From Desulfurispira natronophila (GTDB taxonomy: Bacteria; Chrysiogenota; Chrysiogenetes; Chrysiogenales; Chrysiogenaceae): 64,000 nt of DNA. The stretch is taken from positions 1 through 64,000 of the forward strand of contig NZ_JACHID010000011.1 in the NCBI RefSeq assembly GCF_014203025.1. The letters run 5' to 3'. Every line of letters starts with the position of its first letter. Position 1 is the stretch's first letter. Positions 9,366-17,925 of the stretch are shown here, in pieces. The notes under the pieces were generated by a model. The model made no database searches and was not told the DNA's origin. It saw only the letters and a list, made by a program, of their open reading frames with translations. The position numbers and the translations under genes were made by a program.

Positions 9366-9725
9366 ATGGTCATTGACGGGTACGGTCCGTTGCTGGGCAT
9401 GATTATGATTGGAGCGGTACTTCCGACCGCTCTGGTTATATTTGCCTGGCTGCTTGGGCCCAAGTTTGGATCGCGGTTGAAGGAAACCACGTATGAGTGT
9501 GGGATGGAACCCACCAGTGAGGCTACCGGTCGTTTTCACATCGGATACTACCTGTATGCCTTGCTCTTTTTTGTCTTTGAGATCGAAATGATCTACATCT
9601 TCCCATGGGCAGTAGCATTCCATGATCTGGGACTGCTGGCGTTGATTGAGATGTTCATCTTCGTCACCATCCTCGTGATTGCCCTGGCGTATGCCTGGAG
9701 GAAGGGAGGTCTGCAGTGGACGTAA
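9366..9725 (+). CDS. nuoA: NADH-quinone oxidoreductase subunit A
   Basis: A small membrane subunit of complex I that links the membrane arm to the peripheral arm. The protein has 119 residues with three predicted transmembrane helices and the conserved loop YECGMEP between the first and second. The start is the ATG at 9366, preceded by GAAGGAG; an in-frame ATG at 9333 falls within the palindrome. It is the first gene of an 11-gene nuo operon and overlaps nuoB by 10 bp. Confidence 0.93.
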   Translation: MVIDGYGPLLGMIMIGAVLPTALVIFAWLLGPKFGSRLKETTYECGMEPTSEATGRFHIGYYLYALLFFVFEIEMIYIFPWAVAFHDLGLLALIEMFIFVTILVIALAYAWRKGGLQWT

Positions 9726-10339
9726 GTCAGGAGATCACCAAATCCTATCAGGTCGATGTCATGCAACAGGAGGAGATGGCCAGCCAGGGGGTGATTGTCA
9801 CCAGCCTGGAGTTTATCTACAACTGGGGCCGCTCCAACTCCCTGTGGCCCCTATCCTACGCTACCGCCTGCTGTGGTATCGAGATGATCTCATCATCTTG
9901 CCCCCAGCACGACATCGCCCGCTTCGGTTCAGAAGTATTTCGGGCCAGCCCTCGTCAGGCTGATCTCATGATACTTGCCGGAACCATTACCAAAAAGATG
10001 ATGCCCCAGGTAGTCACTCTCTGGGAGCAGATTGCTGAGCCCAAGTATGCTATTGCCATGGGCAACTGCGTCATCACCGGCGGTATATTCAAAAACTCCC
10101 CCTCTGTGGTCAACAATGTTCCCGACTACATACCCATCGATGTCTTTGTACCCGGCTGTGCCCCACGTCCAGAAGCGCTCTTTTACGGTATCATTACCCT
10201 GCAGCACCAGATCAGACGCCAGAAGATGCTGCGGCGCAAGGACTATGTGGGCAAACAGGCCAAGCGCCTTAAGGACGGCTCACTGAACCCCAACTATGTT
10301 GAGGGGAAACACTACCCCATAATCCTGGGAGAGAGTTGA
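9716..10339 (+). CDS. nuoB: NADH-quinone oxidoreductase subunit B
   Basis: Carries cluster N2, the last [4Fe-4S] centre before quinone. The four expected cysteine ligands are present: Cys52 and Cys53 (tandem pair), Cys118 (MGNC) and Cys148 (PGCAPRPE). The 207-residue length is normal for the family with a short C-terminal tail. It begins with GTG at 9716 inside the end of nuoA, preceded by GGGAGG, so translation is probably coupled. Confidence 0.95.
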   Translation: MDVSQEITKSYQVDVMQQEEMASQGVIVTSLEFIYNWGRSNSLWPLSYATACCGIEMISSSCPQHDIARFGSEVFRASPRQADLMILAGTITKKMMPQVVTLWEQIAEPKYAIAMGNCVITGGIFKNSPSVVNNVPDYIPIDVFVPGCAPRPEALFYGIITLQHQIRRQKMLRRKDYVGKQAKRLKDGSLNPNYVEGKHYPIILGES

Positions 10340-10340
10340 T

Positions 10341-10937
10341 ATGGCAGAAGAGCAAAAACCCAAACCCAAATTTACTCCTGAACAGATAGAGGAGATGAAA
10401 AAGGCAGCCGCGGCCAAGAAGGCTGCTGCAGCCAAAGCCGCTGCTGAAGAGGAAAAGGCGGCACCACCTCCTCCCCCTGAGCCCCCTGCCTGGCTCAGCG
10501 AAATTTTGCAGCAGTGCCGTGGCACCGAGTACATGGGACCCGATTCCAATCACTGGGAGCGTGTGCAGGTGGCCAACGATCAGGTGGTTACCCTGGCCCG
10601 TACCCTCAAAGAAAAAGGCTTCAACTATCTCACCAGCCTTTCTGGCGTTGAGTACCGTGATAGCTTTGGAACGGTGCTGCACTTGTACAATATTGAGCAG
10701 AAGTGGCAGCTCTGCGTACAGTATCGTACCGCTGACAAGAACGATCCGGTCAGCCTGCCTTCGGTCAGCGCCATCTGGCCTACCGCCGATTGGCATGAGC
10801 GTGAGTCTTACGATCTACTGGGCATTCGCTACGAGGGTCACCCTGATTTGCGGCGCCTTCTGTTGCCAGACGACACCCAGGGCCACCCCCTGCGCAAGGA
10901 CTTTGTGCCCACTAACGACGGGAGTCTGAAGATATGA
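10341..10937 (+). CDS. nuoC: NADH-quinone oxidoreductase subunit C with a charged N-terminal extension
   Basis: A peripheral-arm scaffold subunit (30-kDa type), separate from NuoD rather than fused as in E. coli. The core starts near residue 55 and ends with the signature WHERESYDLLGIRYEGHPDLRR followed by the ...DDTQGHPLRKDF motif. The first ~50 residues are an unusual low-complexity tract of Lys, Ala and Glu (residues ~20-45) followed by Pro5. The tract is coding: the frame is uninterrupted and the start codon lies one base after the nuoB stop. It may be a flexible tether. The stop overlaps the nuoD start by 4 bp. Confidence 0.93.
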   Translation: MAEEQKPKPKFTPEQIEEMKKAAAAKKAAAAKAAAEEEKAAPPPPPEPPAWLSEILQQCRGTEYMGPDSNHWERVQVANDQVVTLARTLKEKGFNYLTSLSGVEYRDSFGTVLHLYNIEQKWQLCVQYRTADKNDPVSLPSVSAIWPTADWHERESYDLLGIRYEGHPDLRRLLLPDDTQGHPLRKDFVPTNDGSLKI

Positions 10938-12088
10938 CCACAACTCTACCCAATACCATGGAAGACAAGCTCTTCAAGCACGACTATAAAAGCGACCTCA
11001 TGACGCTGGCCATGGGGCCGCACCACCCATCCACCCACGGCGTGTTGCAACTTATGCTCAAGCTGGACGGCGAGATTGTGGTAGAAGCAGAGCCGGTTAT
11101 TGGTTTTCTGCATCGCTCTATGGATCGCATGGGACAGGATCGCCCCTGGATTCAATTCACCGCTGCCCTGAACCGGGTGGACTACCTGGCCACTATTCAC
11201 AGTGAAGTACCATACTGTGTAGCAGCCGAGCGAATCGCCGGTCTTGAGGTTCCCGAGCGTGCCCAGTGGCTGCGTGTGCTCATGATGGAGCTCAATCGCA
11301 TCCACTCCCACCTGCTGTGGGTGGGCACATTTCTGCTGGATATGGGAGCAACGACTATTGTCATGTACTCCTTGCGAGAGCGTGAGTTGATCCTTGACAT
11401 TATGGAAGAGATCACCGGCATGCGCATGATGAACAATTACACCCGCATTGGCGGTGTACGCTACGATCTTACTCCCAAGTCGGTGGAAATGCTGCGGGAG
11501 TTTCTGAAAAACTTCCCCAAGGCATACTGGGATATGGATGCAATCATGAGCGCCAACCCCATTGTGCGCAGCCGCCTTATCGGCAAGGGCACTCTCACCT
11601 ATGAGCAGGCAGTGGACTTCGGTGCCATGGGCCCCATCTCCCGCGCTTCAGGGGTTGACTTTGACCTGCGTCGCGACTGTCCTGATTTTGTCTATGACAA
11701 ACTTGACTTCAATGTCCCGGTCTACACCGAGGGCGACAACTATGCTCGCTACAAAGTACGCATGGACGAGATGCTAGAGTCCCTTAAAATGGTGGAACAG
11801 TGTCTTGACATGATGCCGGAAGGTCCGGTCAAGGTGGAGAAACCCAAGATCGGCCCCATGTGGAAAGCGCCGGCGGGTGAAGCCTATGCCGAAGTGGAAT
11901 CAGCCCGTGGAATTCTGGGCACCTATGTCGTCTCCGATGGTGGAGCCACCCCCATGCGGACCAAGCTGCGGGGAGCGTCTTTCTCCAACCTCCACGCCTT
12001 CGCCCAGACACTGGTGGGAATCAATATCTCCGAAGTCGTCGTTTTGCTTGGAACCTATGACGTAGTCCTACCAGAGATTGACAGATAG
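10934..12088 (+). CDS. nuoD: NADH-quinone oxidoreductase subunit D
   Basis: The 49-kDa-type subunit that forms the quinone-binding pocket together with NuoB. It has 384 residues. The quinone-site loop MGPHHPSTHGVLQL lies near residue 27, followed by the conserved GFLHRSMDR, RIHSHLLW and MRMMNNYTRIGGVRYDL segments and the family C-terminus (VVVLLGTYDVVLPEIDR). The ATG at 10934 overlaps the nuoC stop. Confidence 0.96.
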   Translation: MTTTLPNTMEDKLFKHDYKSDLMTLAMGPHHPSTHGVLQLMLKLDGEIVVEAEPVIGFLHRSMDRMGQDRPWIQFTAALNRVDYLATIHSEVPYCVAAERIAGLEVPERAQWLRVLMMELNRIHSHLLWVGTFLLDMGATTIVMYSLRERELILDIMEEITGMRMMNNYTRIGGVRYDLTPKSVEMLREFLKNFPKAYWDMDAIMSANPIVRSRLIGKGTLTYEQAVDFGAMGPISRASGVDFDLRRDCPDFVYDKLDFNVPVYTEGDNYARYKVRMDEMLESLKMVEQCLDMMPEGPVKVEKPKIGPMWKAPAGEAYAEVESARGILGTYVVSDGGATPMRTKLRGASFSNLHAFAQTLVGINISEVVVLLGTYDVVLPEIDR

Positions 12089-12097
12089 AGGTGACCA

Positions 12098-13135
12098 ATG
12101 TTCTTTTCCTTTACACAAGCCTGGCCACTCTGGGCTCAGCAGATATTCTACGCTATCGTGCCTGCTGTGCTGGTTTTGGCCGTAGTCATGACTTCGGTGA
12201 TCATCCTGGTATGGTATGAGCGTCGCTGGCTCGGCTTCCTGCAGCATCGCTACGGACCCAACCGGGTTGGTCCCTTCGGCCTGCTGCAACTGATAGCCGA
12301 TGCGGTGAAAATGATGACCAAAGAGGACATCATGAACCGCGATGTACACAAGGCAATGTTTACCATGGCCCCCATTATCGCCATGAGTGCGGCCATTATC
12401 TCCTGGGCCGTTATTCCCTTTGGTGAAGGGCAGATTATCAGCAACATGGATATGGGGATCTTCTTCCTCTTTGCGGTGGCTGGTCTGGGTACTTTTGCTA
12501 CGATTATAGCCGGCTACGCCAGTGCCAACAAGTGGAGCACCCTGGGTGCCATGCGTGGCGTGGGGCAGGCCATCAGCTATGAAATCCCCCTGCTCTTTTC
12601 GCTGGTACCTATCTTCCTGATGACTGGTACCTTTAATCTGCAGGAGATTGTTCTGCAACAGCAGGGAAGCTGGTTCATCTGGTATCAGCCCTTTGCCTTT
12701 ATTATCTTCTACATCTGTATGACGGCAGAGGTAAACCGGACACCATTTGACCTGCCGGAATCGGAAAGTGAGCTGGTTTCCGGCTTCAACACCGAATACT
12801 CCGGCTTTAAGTTTGGTGGTTTTTTCATGGGCGAGTACATAGCCTCACTGACCATGTGCGCCCTGATTACCTTGCTGTTTTTCGGCGGCTGGTACCTGCC
12901 TTTCGCTAATGTTCCCGCTATCGCTTCACTGCATACCGGAATGAGTGGTTACTTCATCAACCCCATCGTTTTCCTCGCCAAAACCTACTTCTTCTTTGGC
13001 GTAACTGTGTGGGTGCGGGCAACTCTGCCCCGGGTGACCATCGGCATGCTGCTGAGCTTTGCCTGGAAAGTCCTTATTCCGCTGACCATTGTCAACATAT
13101 TTGCAACCGGTCTGGTTCTGTACATACTGAGGTAG
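12098..13135 (+). CDS. nuoH: NADH-quinone oxidoreductase subunit H
   Basis: A membrane subunit at the junction with the peripheral arm, forming part of the quinone channel. It has 345 residues and about eight transmembrane helices. Diagnostic segments are WYERRWLGFLQHRYGPNRVG near residue 35, the acidic loop AEVNRTPFDLPESESELVSG near 210 and a C-terminal helix ending in a short basic tail. A GAGGTGACC ribosome-binding site precedes the ATG, ten bases after the nuoD stop. Confidence 0.96.
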   Translation: MFFSFTQAWPLWAQQIFYAIVPAVLVLAVVMTSVIILVWYERRWLGFLQHRYGPNRVGPFGLLQLIADAVKMMTKEDIMNRDVHKAMFTMAPIIAMSAAIISWAVIPFGEGQIISNMDMGIFFLFAVAGLGTFATIIAGYASANKWSTLGAMRGVGQAISYEIPLLFSLVPIFLMTGTFNLQEIVLQQQGSWFIWYQPFAFIIFYICMTAEVNRTPFDLPESESELVSGFNTEYSGFKFGGFFMGEYIASLTMCALITLLFFGGWYLPFANVPAIASLHTGMSGYFINPIVFLAKTYFFFGVTVWVRATLPRVTIGMLLSFAWKVLIPLTIVNIFATGLVLYILR

Positions 13136-13141
13136 AAACCC

Positions 13142-13666
13142 ATGGCACAAGAAGAAAACACAACACCACCCAAAGAGCCTAATTTCGCTGTGCGGACGAT
13201 TGAATCCGCTGCCGCCGGAAGCAAGGCCATCGCCATCGGCATGAAGACGGTTCTCAAGTACGCCGGCGGCCCACGCCCCACCCGGGAGTATCCTGATGAG
13301 GTTCGTCCTCTGGCCGAGCGCTCGCGAGGCAGGCTCTACTTTATTGAAGAGAAGTGCATTGCCTGCAATATGTGCGTCAAGGCATGCCCGATTGACGTTA
13401 TTGATCTGGAATTCCACCGCGAAGAGCGGGAGGTTGACGGCAAGGTCAAAAAGGTTCCGGTAATTGACAAATACAACGTGGATATTGGTGAGTGCATTTC
13501 CTGCGGACTCTGCGCCGAGCACTGCCCCACCGATGCGGTGTACCAGTCGACGGAGTATGAGACATCCTATTATTACAAAGAACTCTTTGTGATGGATAAG
13601 GACGAGCTGGCCATGACTTTTCCTGAGTACATTGCAAAAAAAGCCCGGGAAATGAAAGGAAAGTAG
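13142..13666 (+). CDS. nuoI: NADH-quinone oxidoreductase subunit I
   Basis: A peripheral-arm ferredoxin-like subunit carrying two [4Fe-4S] clusters (N6a and N6b) that pass electrons to NuoB. Both binding motifs are complete: Cys72, 75, 78, 82 and Cys118, 121, 124, 128. The protein has 174 residues. It starts six bases after the nuoH stop. Because NuoE, F and G are absent, NuoI is probably the first iron-sulfur relay of this complex and the likely docking place for an alternative donor. Confidence 0.95.
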   Translation: MAQEENTTPPKEPNFAVRTIESAAAGSKAIAIGMKTVLKYAGGPRPTREYPDEVRPLAERSRGRLYFIEEKCIACNMCVKACPIDVIDLEFHREEREVDGKVKKVPVIDKYNVDIGECISCGLCAEHCPTDAVYQSTEYETSYYYKELFVMDKDELAMTFPEYIAKKAREMKGK

Positions 13667-13669
13667 AAT

Positions 13670-14188
13670 ATGGCAGAATTTGTATACCACCTAGCTTTCT
13701 ACCTCATGGCCATAGCCATTGTCGTCAGCGCGCTGGCCATGATATTCGCCCGCAATGTGGTTGCCGGCGTCACCTGCCTGGTGGGGACCTTTCTGGGAGT
13801 GGCAGGGATTTTCTTCCTGCTTAACGCCGAATTTATCGGGGTGGTCCAGATTATGGTCTATGCTGGCGGGCTCTCCCTGCTGATCGTATTTGCCATCATG
13901 CTCACAGACCCCAAAGACCATGAAATTCAGCGCCCACAGGCAGGGAATGTCATGATGGGAGCCGTGGTCAGCATTGTGCTGTTCCTCATGATGGTAATCG
14001 CCATATCCACTGCTGAGTGGAGTTTCTCCGATGCTGAGCCTCTGACCAGCCAGCCAGCGGTATATATCGGCATTCAGTACTTTACCACCTACATTGTTCC
14101 GTTCTATCTCGCGGCCATCATCCTCTCTATGGCCCTTACCGGTGCCATAGTCATGGCAAAAAAAGACGAGGGGGATGAAAAATGCTGA
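13670..14188 (+). CDS. nuoJ: NADH-quinone oxidoreductase subunit J
   Basis: A membrane-arm subunit of 172 residues with five predicted transmembrane helices. The conserved helix-3 segment NAEFIGVVQIMVYAGGLSLLIVF is present near residue 50. A putative ribosome-binding site (AAAGGAAAG) lies within the end of nuoI. The stop overlaps the nuoK start by 7 bp. Confidence 0.94.
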   Translation: MAEFVYHLAFYLMAIAIVVSALAMIFARNVVAGVTCLVGTFLGVAGIFFLLNAEFIGVVQIMVYAGGLSLLIVFAIMLTDPKDHEIQRPQAGNVMMGAVVSIVLFLMMVIAISTAEWSFSDAEPLTSQPAVYIGIQYFTTYIVPFYLAAIILSMALTGAIVMAKKDEGDEKC

Positions 14189-14496
14189 GTATTACCCTGA
14201 ATCACTTCCTCTACCTGGCTTCAGCACTTTTTTGTCTGGGTATTTTCGGTATCATCGTCAGTCGCAACGCCATCAAGGTGCTGCTGAGCATCGAAGTGAT
14301 GCTGGCCGGCGTTACTGTGGCTTTTGTCGCCATCTCCCGTTATGTCACCCCGGACACCATTGAAGGCCAGATCATTACCGTATTTATCCTGACTGTGGCT
14401 GCTGCCGAGGCGGCAATTGGTCTGGCAATCCTGTTGGCTGTGTACCGTAACTACCAGACGGTAGACATGTCCAGATTCAACCTGTTGAAGTGGTGA
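14182..14496 (+). CDS. nuoK: NADH-quinone oxidoreductase subunit K
   Basis: A small antiporter-like membrane subunit (104 residues, three transmembrane helices). The two conserved membrane glutamates of the family are visible in LLSIEVMLAGV (near residue 37) and TVAAAEAAIGLAI (near residue 73). It overlaps nuoJ, and eight bases separate it from nuoL. Confidence 0.95.
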   Translation: MLSITLNHFLYLASALFCLGIFGIIVSRNAIKVLLSIEVMLAGVTVAFVAISRYVTPDTIEGQIITVFILTVAAAEAAIGLAILLAVYRNYQTVDMSRFNLLKW

Positions 14497-14503
14497 GGTT
14501 ATT

Positions 14504-16390
14504 ATGATTGAATTTGCCATATCCAATGTGTGGCTAATCGGCATTATGCCGATTCTGGCAGGGTGTGTGGCCCTTATGGTGGTCAAACCTTGGCCCAAGC
14601 TGGCCCACACAGTGCTCATTGTGACATCGGCCATTGCCTGGTATCTGGCTACCTTGATTCTGGTAGGAGCCTGGCAGGGCTATGATCTGTCTTCGTCCCA
14701 GTGGAACTATCGACTGCTGACAACCGGGGACTTTGAGCTGAATTTCGGTATTGCCGTTGATAACCTGACGGCCCTGATGCTCTTTATCGTTATGACCGTC
14801 AGTACACTGGTACAGCTCTTCTCCACCAAGTATGTGGAAGGCGATCCCGGCTATTCCCGTTTCTTCGCCTTCCTGGGGCTCTTTACATCATCTATGCTGG
14901 GCTTGATCCTGGTGGACAACCTGCTCGGCCTCTTTATTTTCTGGGAGTTGGTAGGGGTCTCCTCTTACCTACTTATTGGTCACTGGTACCAGAAGCCTTC
15001 TGCAGCCGAAGCAGCCAAGAAGGCCTTCATCACAAACCGGGTTGGGGACTTCGGCTTCCTTATCGGTATCATGATCATCTTTGCCTACACGGGAACCCTT
15101 GAATTCTCGGGTCTGCGTGAAGCCATTGTGGCCGGTGATCTTTCCGGCTGGATACTCACTGCAGCCGGTATCGGCATCTTCTGTGGTGCCATTGGCAAGT
15201 CGGCCCAGTGGCCGCTGCACGTGTGGTTGCCCGACGCCATGGAAGGTCCCACACCGGTCTCTGCCCTGATCCACGCAGCCACCATGGTTGCTGCCGGGGT
15301 ATATATGGTCGGCAAGATCTACTTCCTCTTTGAGGCGTCACTCACCACTCTGCAGTTCATTGCCTGGATTGGTGTTATCACAGCCTTCCTGGCAGCCTGT
15401 ATCGCCATTGTGCAGTACGACATCAAAAAGGCGCTGGCCTACTCCACCGTATCCCAGCTGGGCTTCATGATGTTCGCCCTGGGCATGGGCCCCATTGGTT
15501 ACGCCGCGGCCCTGTTCCACCTCATGACCCACGCATTCTTCAAGGGCATGATGTTCCTTGACAGCGGTTCAGTCATTCACGGTTGCCACCACGAGCAGGA
15601 CATGCGCCGGATGGGGGGACTGCACAAGCTGATGCCCTTTACCTCGATTATCATGCTGATTGGCTGTCTGGCCATTGCCGGTATCTTCCCGTTCAGCGGC
15701 TTCTTCAGTAAGGATGAAGTGCTGGCTGCGGCAGCGGCAACCAACCCCATGGTCTATGTGCTGGGTGCCATCACGGCTGGTCTGACTTCCTTCTACATGT
15801 TCCGCATGTACTTTATGACCTTCAGTGGAACCTACCGTGGCGACGCTCATCCCCATGAGTCGCCCTGGCAGATGACGGTTCCCTTGGGCATTCTGGCCTT
15901 CTTCACTATTACGGCTGGCTGGCTTGCTCTGCCTCACTTCTGGGGCGGTCCCAACTATATAGCCGATTTTCTGACCTACACACCCGTTACTGATGCCAGC
16001 ACCTACCTCTCACTCAACTGGACGGTGATGATTCTTGCCACCCTCATCAGTGTCAGCGGCATTACCATGGCCTACCTGATGTACGTCAAGGGAACCATAT
16101 GCCCCGACAAGATGAAGGAGCGCTTCTCTTATCTGCACCGCCTGCTGACCTACAAGTTCTTCTACGATGAAGTATACAACGCCATGTGCAAGCACGTGGT
16201 AGTCGGTGCAGCTAAAGCCAGCTGGTGGTTCGACCGCACTGTCATCGACGGTATCGTCAACGCTCTCGGCGATGGAACCTATGCTGGTGGTGAAGCTATG
16301 CGCCGCCTGCAGTGGGGCTCTATCCAGACCTACCTGTCGGTGCTGGTCCTTGCCGTTGCCATCATCGCAGCGCTGCTGTTCATACGATAG
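14504..16390 (+). CDS. nuoL: NADH-quinone oxidoreductase subunit L
   Basis: The distal antiporter-like proton-pumping subunit, with the long lateral helix. It has 628 residues and about 16 transmembrane segments. Family landmarks are LFIFWELVGVSSYLLIGHWY (near 145), GAIGKSAQWPLHVWLPDAMEGPTPVSALIHAATMVAAGVY (near 230), a histidine-rich segment FHLMTHAFFKGMMFLDSGSVIHGCHHEQDMR (near 340) and a C-terminal amphipathic region ending in one last transmembrane helix. A terminal extension shared with Na+/H+ antiporters is not obvious. Confidence 0.96.
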   Translation: MIEFAISNVWLIGIMPILAGCVALMVVKPWPKLAHTVLIVTSAIAWYLATLILVGAWQGYDLSSSQWNYRLLTTGDFELNFGIAVDNLTALMLFIVMTVSTLVQLFSTKYVEGDPGYSRFFAFLGLFTSSMLGLILVDNLLGLFIFWELVGVSSYLLIGHWYQKPSAAEAAKKAFITNRVGDFGFLIGIMIIFAYTGTLEFSGLREAIVAGDLSGWILTAAGIGIFCGAIGKSAQWPLHVWLPDAMEGPTPVSALIHAATMVAAGVYMVGKIYFLFEASLTTLQFIAWIGVITAFLAACIAIVQYDIKKALAYSTVSQLGFMMFALGMGPIGYAAALFHLMTHAFFKGMMFLDSGSVIHGCHHEQDMRRMGGLHKLMPFTSIIMLIGCLAIAGIFPFSGFFSKDEVLAAAAATNPMVYVLGAITAGLTSFYMFRMYFMTFSGTYRGDAHPHESPWQMTVPLGILAFFTITAGWLALPHFWGGPNYIADFLTYTPVTDASTYLSLNWTVMILATLISVSGITMAYLMYVKGTICPDKMKERFSYLHRLLTYKFFYDEVYNAMCKHVVVGAAKASWWFDRTVIDGIVNALGDGTYAGGEAMRRLQWGSIQTYLSVLVLAVAIIAALLFIR

Positions 16391-16404
16391 GGGAGGAGTA
16401 ATAT

Positions 16405-17910
16405 ATGTTTGTAAATCCCACAGAGCTCAATACCCTGTCCATAACGGCCCTGATGGTCATTCCCCTGATCGGGGTGCTCATCATTGCCTTGCAGGGCAAA
16501 TCTGAGAATACGAAGGCACCCCACTACATTGCAGCAGCCACGACATTTACCGTCTTTGTGCTCTCGCTCGTGATGGCCTTCAACTACTGGCCCTATGCCG
16601 GTGGTGACAACCAGTACCTGTTCCGCGACACCTGGGACTGGGTACCGTACCTCAACTTCAGTTATGACGTGGCGGTGGACGGCCTTTCACTGCCCATGGT
16701 CGTACTGACCACGTTCCTGCTGTTTATCTGTTCCTTGGCCTCCTGGAATGTCGGGGACAAGCAGCCGAAGCTGTACTTCGCCCTCTTCCTCTTCCTGGAG
16801 ACAGCCCTGATCGGTGTGTTTACCTCCGTTGACATGCTGCTCTTCTTCATCTTCTGGGAGCTGGAACTCATCCCCATGTACTTCCTCATCGGAATCTGGG
16901 GTGGTGCGCGGCGCGAATACGCCTCCACCAAGTTCATCCTCTATACGGTTCTGGCTTCGGCGGGTATGTTTATCTCTCTGCTGGCCATCTACTTCCTGGC
17001 AGGCGTCGGCTTCAGCTACGAAAGCGTCGTTGCCAGCGGTGTGCTACGCGAGCTGAGCATGCTGGTGCAGGTTCTGCTCTTTGCCGGTTTCTTCCTCTGC
17101 TTTGCAGTCAAGCTGCCGGTTGTGCCCCTGCATACCTGGTTGCCCGACGCTCACGTGGAAGCGCCAACTCCGGTTTCGGTTCTGCTGGCGGGGGTACTCC
17201 TGAAAATGGGCGCCTATGGCCTGTTCCGCTTTAACTTTGGCCTCTTTCCCGAAGCCACCCAGTATCTGGCCACCACCCTGGCCGTACTCGGGGTCATTAA
17301 CATCGTATACGGCGCCATGCTGGCGCTGGCCCAGACAGATATGAAAAAGGTCATTGCCTACAGCTCCGTTTCGCACATGGGCTTTATCCTGCTTGGCTTG
17401 GCCAGCCTCAATCACATGGCCTTCAACGGCGGTATCCTGCAGATGTTTGCCCACGGTACCATCACTGCCATGATGTTTCTTATGGTGGGTGTGATCTACG
17501 ATCGTGCTCACACGCGGGAAATTGCCAAACTGGGTGGCCTGGCACAGCAGATGCCCATGGCCTCGTCCCTGTTCCTCATAACGTCGTTTGCCGCAGTCGG
17601 GGTACCCGGCTTCAACGGCTTTATTGCTGAAGTACTGACCTTTGTTGGCGCCTTCCAGTCATTCCCGGTACTGACCATCATCGCGGCTCTGGGGATAGTC
17701 CTCTCCGCTGCCTACATGCTCTGGCTGCAGGAGCGGGTCTTCTATGGACCACGCAAGGCCGTCTGGAATGGCCTCAAGGACATGAATGGTCTGGAGAAGT
17801 TCAACATGTTCGCCTGTCTCTTTGTCGTCATGCTTACCGGCATCCTGCCATTCCTCATACTCGATATTATCAACCCGGCGACAGTTCAGCTCCTCGGGCT
17901 GTTAGGTTAG
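16405..17910 (+). CDS. nuoM: NADH-quinone oxidoreductase subunit M
   Basis: An antiporter-like proton-pumping subunit of the membrane arm. It has 501 residues and about 14 transmembrane helices. The key segments are FFIFWELELIPMYFLIGIWGG near 147 (with the conserved membrane glutamate), the lysine-containing FAVKLPVVPLHTWLPDAHVEAPTPVSVLLAG near 235 and VPGFNGFIAEVLTF near 400. It is preceded by GGGGAGGAG and starts 14 bases after nuoL. Confidence 0.96.
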   Translation: MFVNPTELNTLSITALMVIPLIGVLIIALQGKSENTKAPHYIAAATTFTVFVLSLVMAFNYWPYAGGDNQYLFRDTWDWVPYLNFSYDVAVDGLSLPMVVLTTFLLFICSLASWNVGDKQPKLYFALFLFLETALIGVFTSVDMLLFFIFWELELIPMYFLIGIWGGARREYASTKFILYTVLASAGMFISLLAIYFLAGVGFSYESVVASGVLRELSMLVQVLLFAGFFLCFAVKLPVVPLHTWLPDAHVEAPTPVSVLLAGVLLKMGAYGLFRFNFGLFPEATQYLATTLAVLGVINIVYGAMLALAQTDMKKVIAYSSVSHMGFILLGLASLNHMAFNGGILQMFAHGTITAMMFLMVGVIYDRAHTREIAKLGGLAQQMPMASSLFLITSFAAVGVPGFNGFIAEVLTFVGAFQSFPVLTIIAALGIVLSAAYMLWLQERVFYGPRKAVWNGLKDMNGLEKFNMFACLFVVMLTGILPFLILDIINPATVQLLGLLG

Positions 17911-17925
17911 GAAGGGGGAAGCACG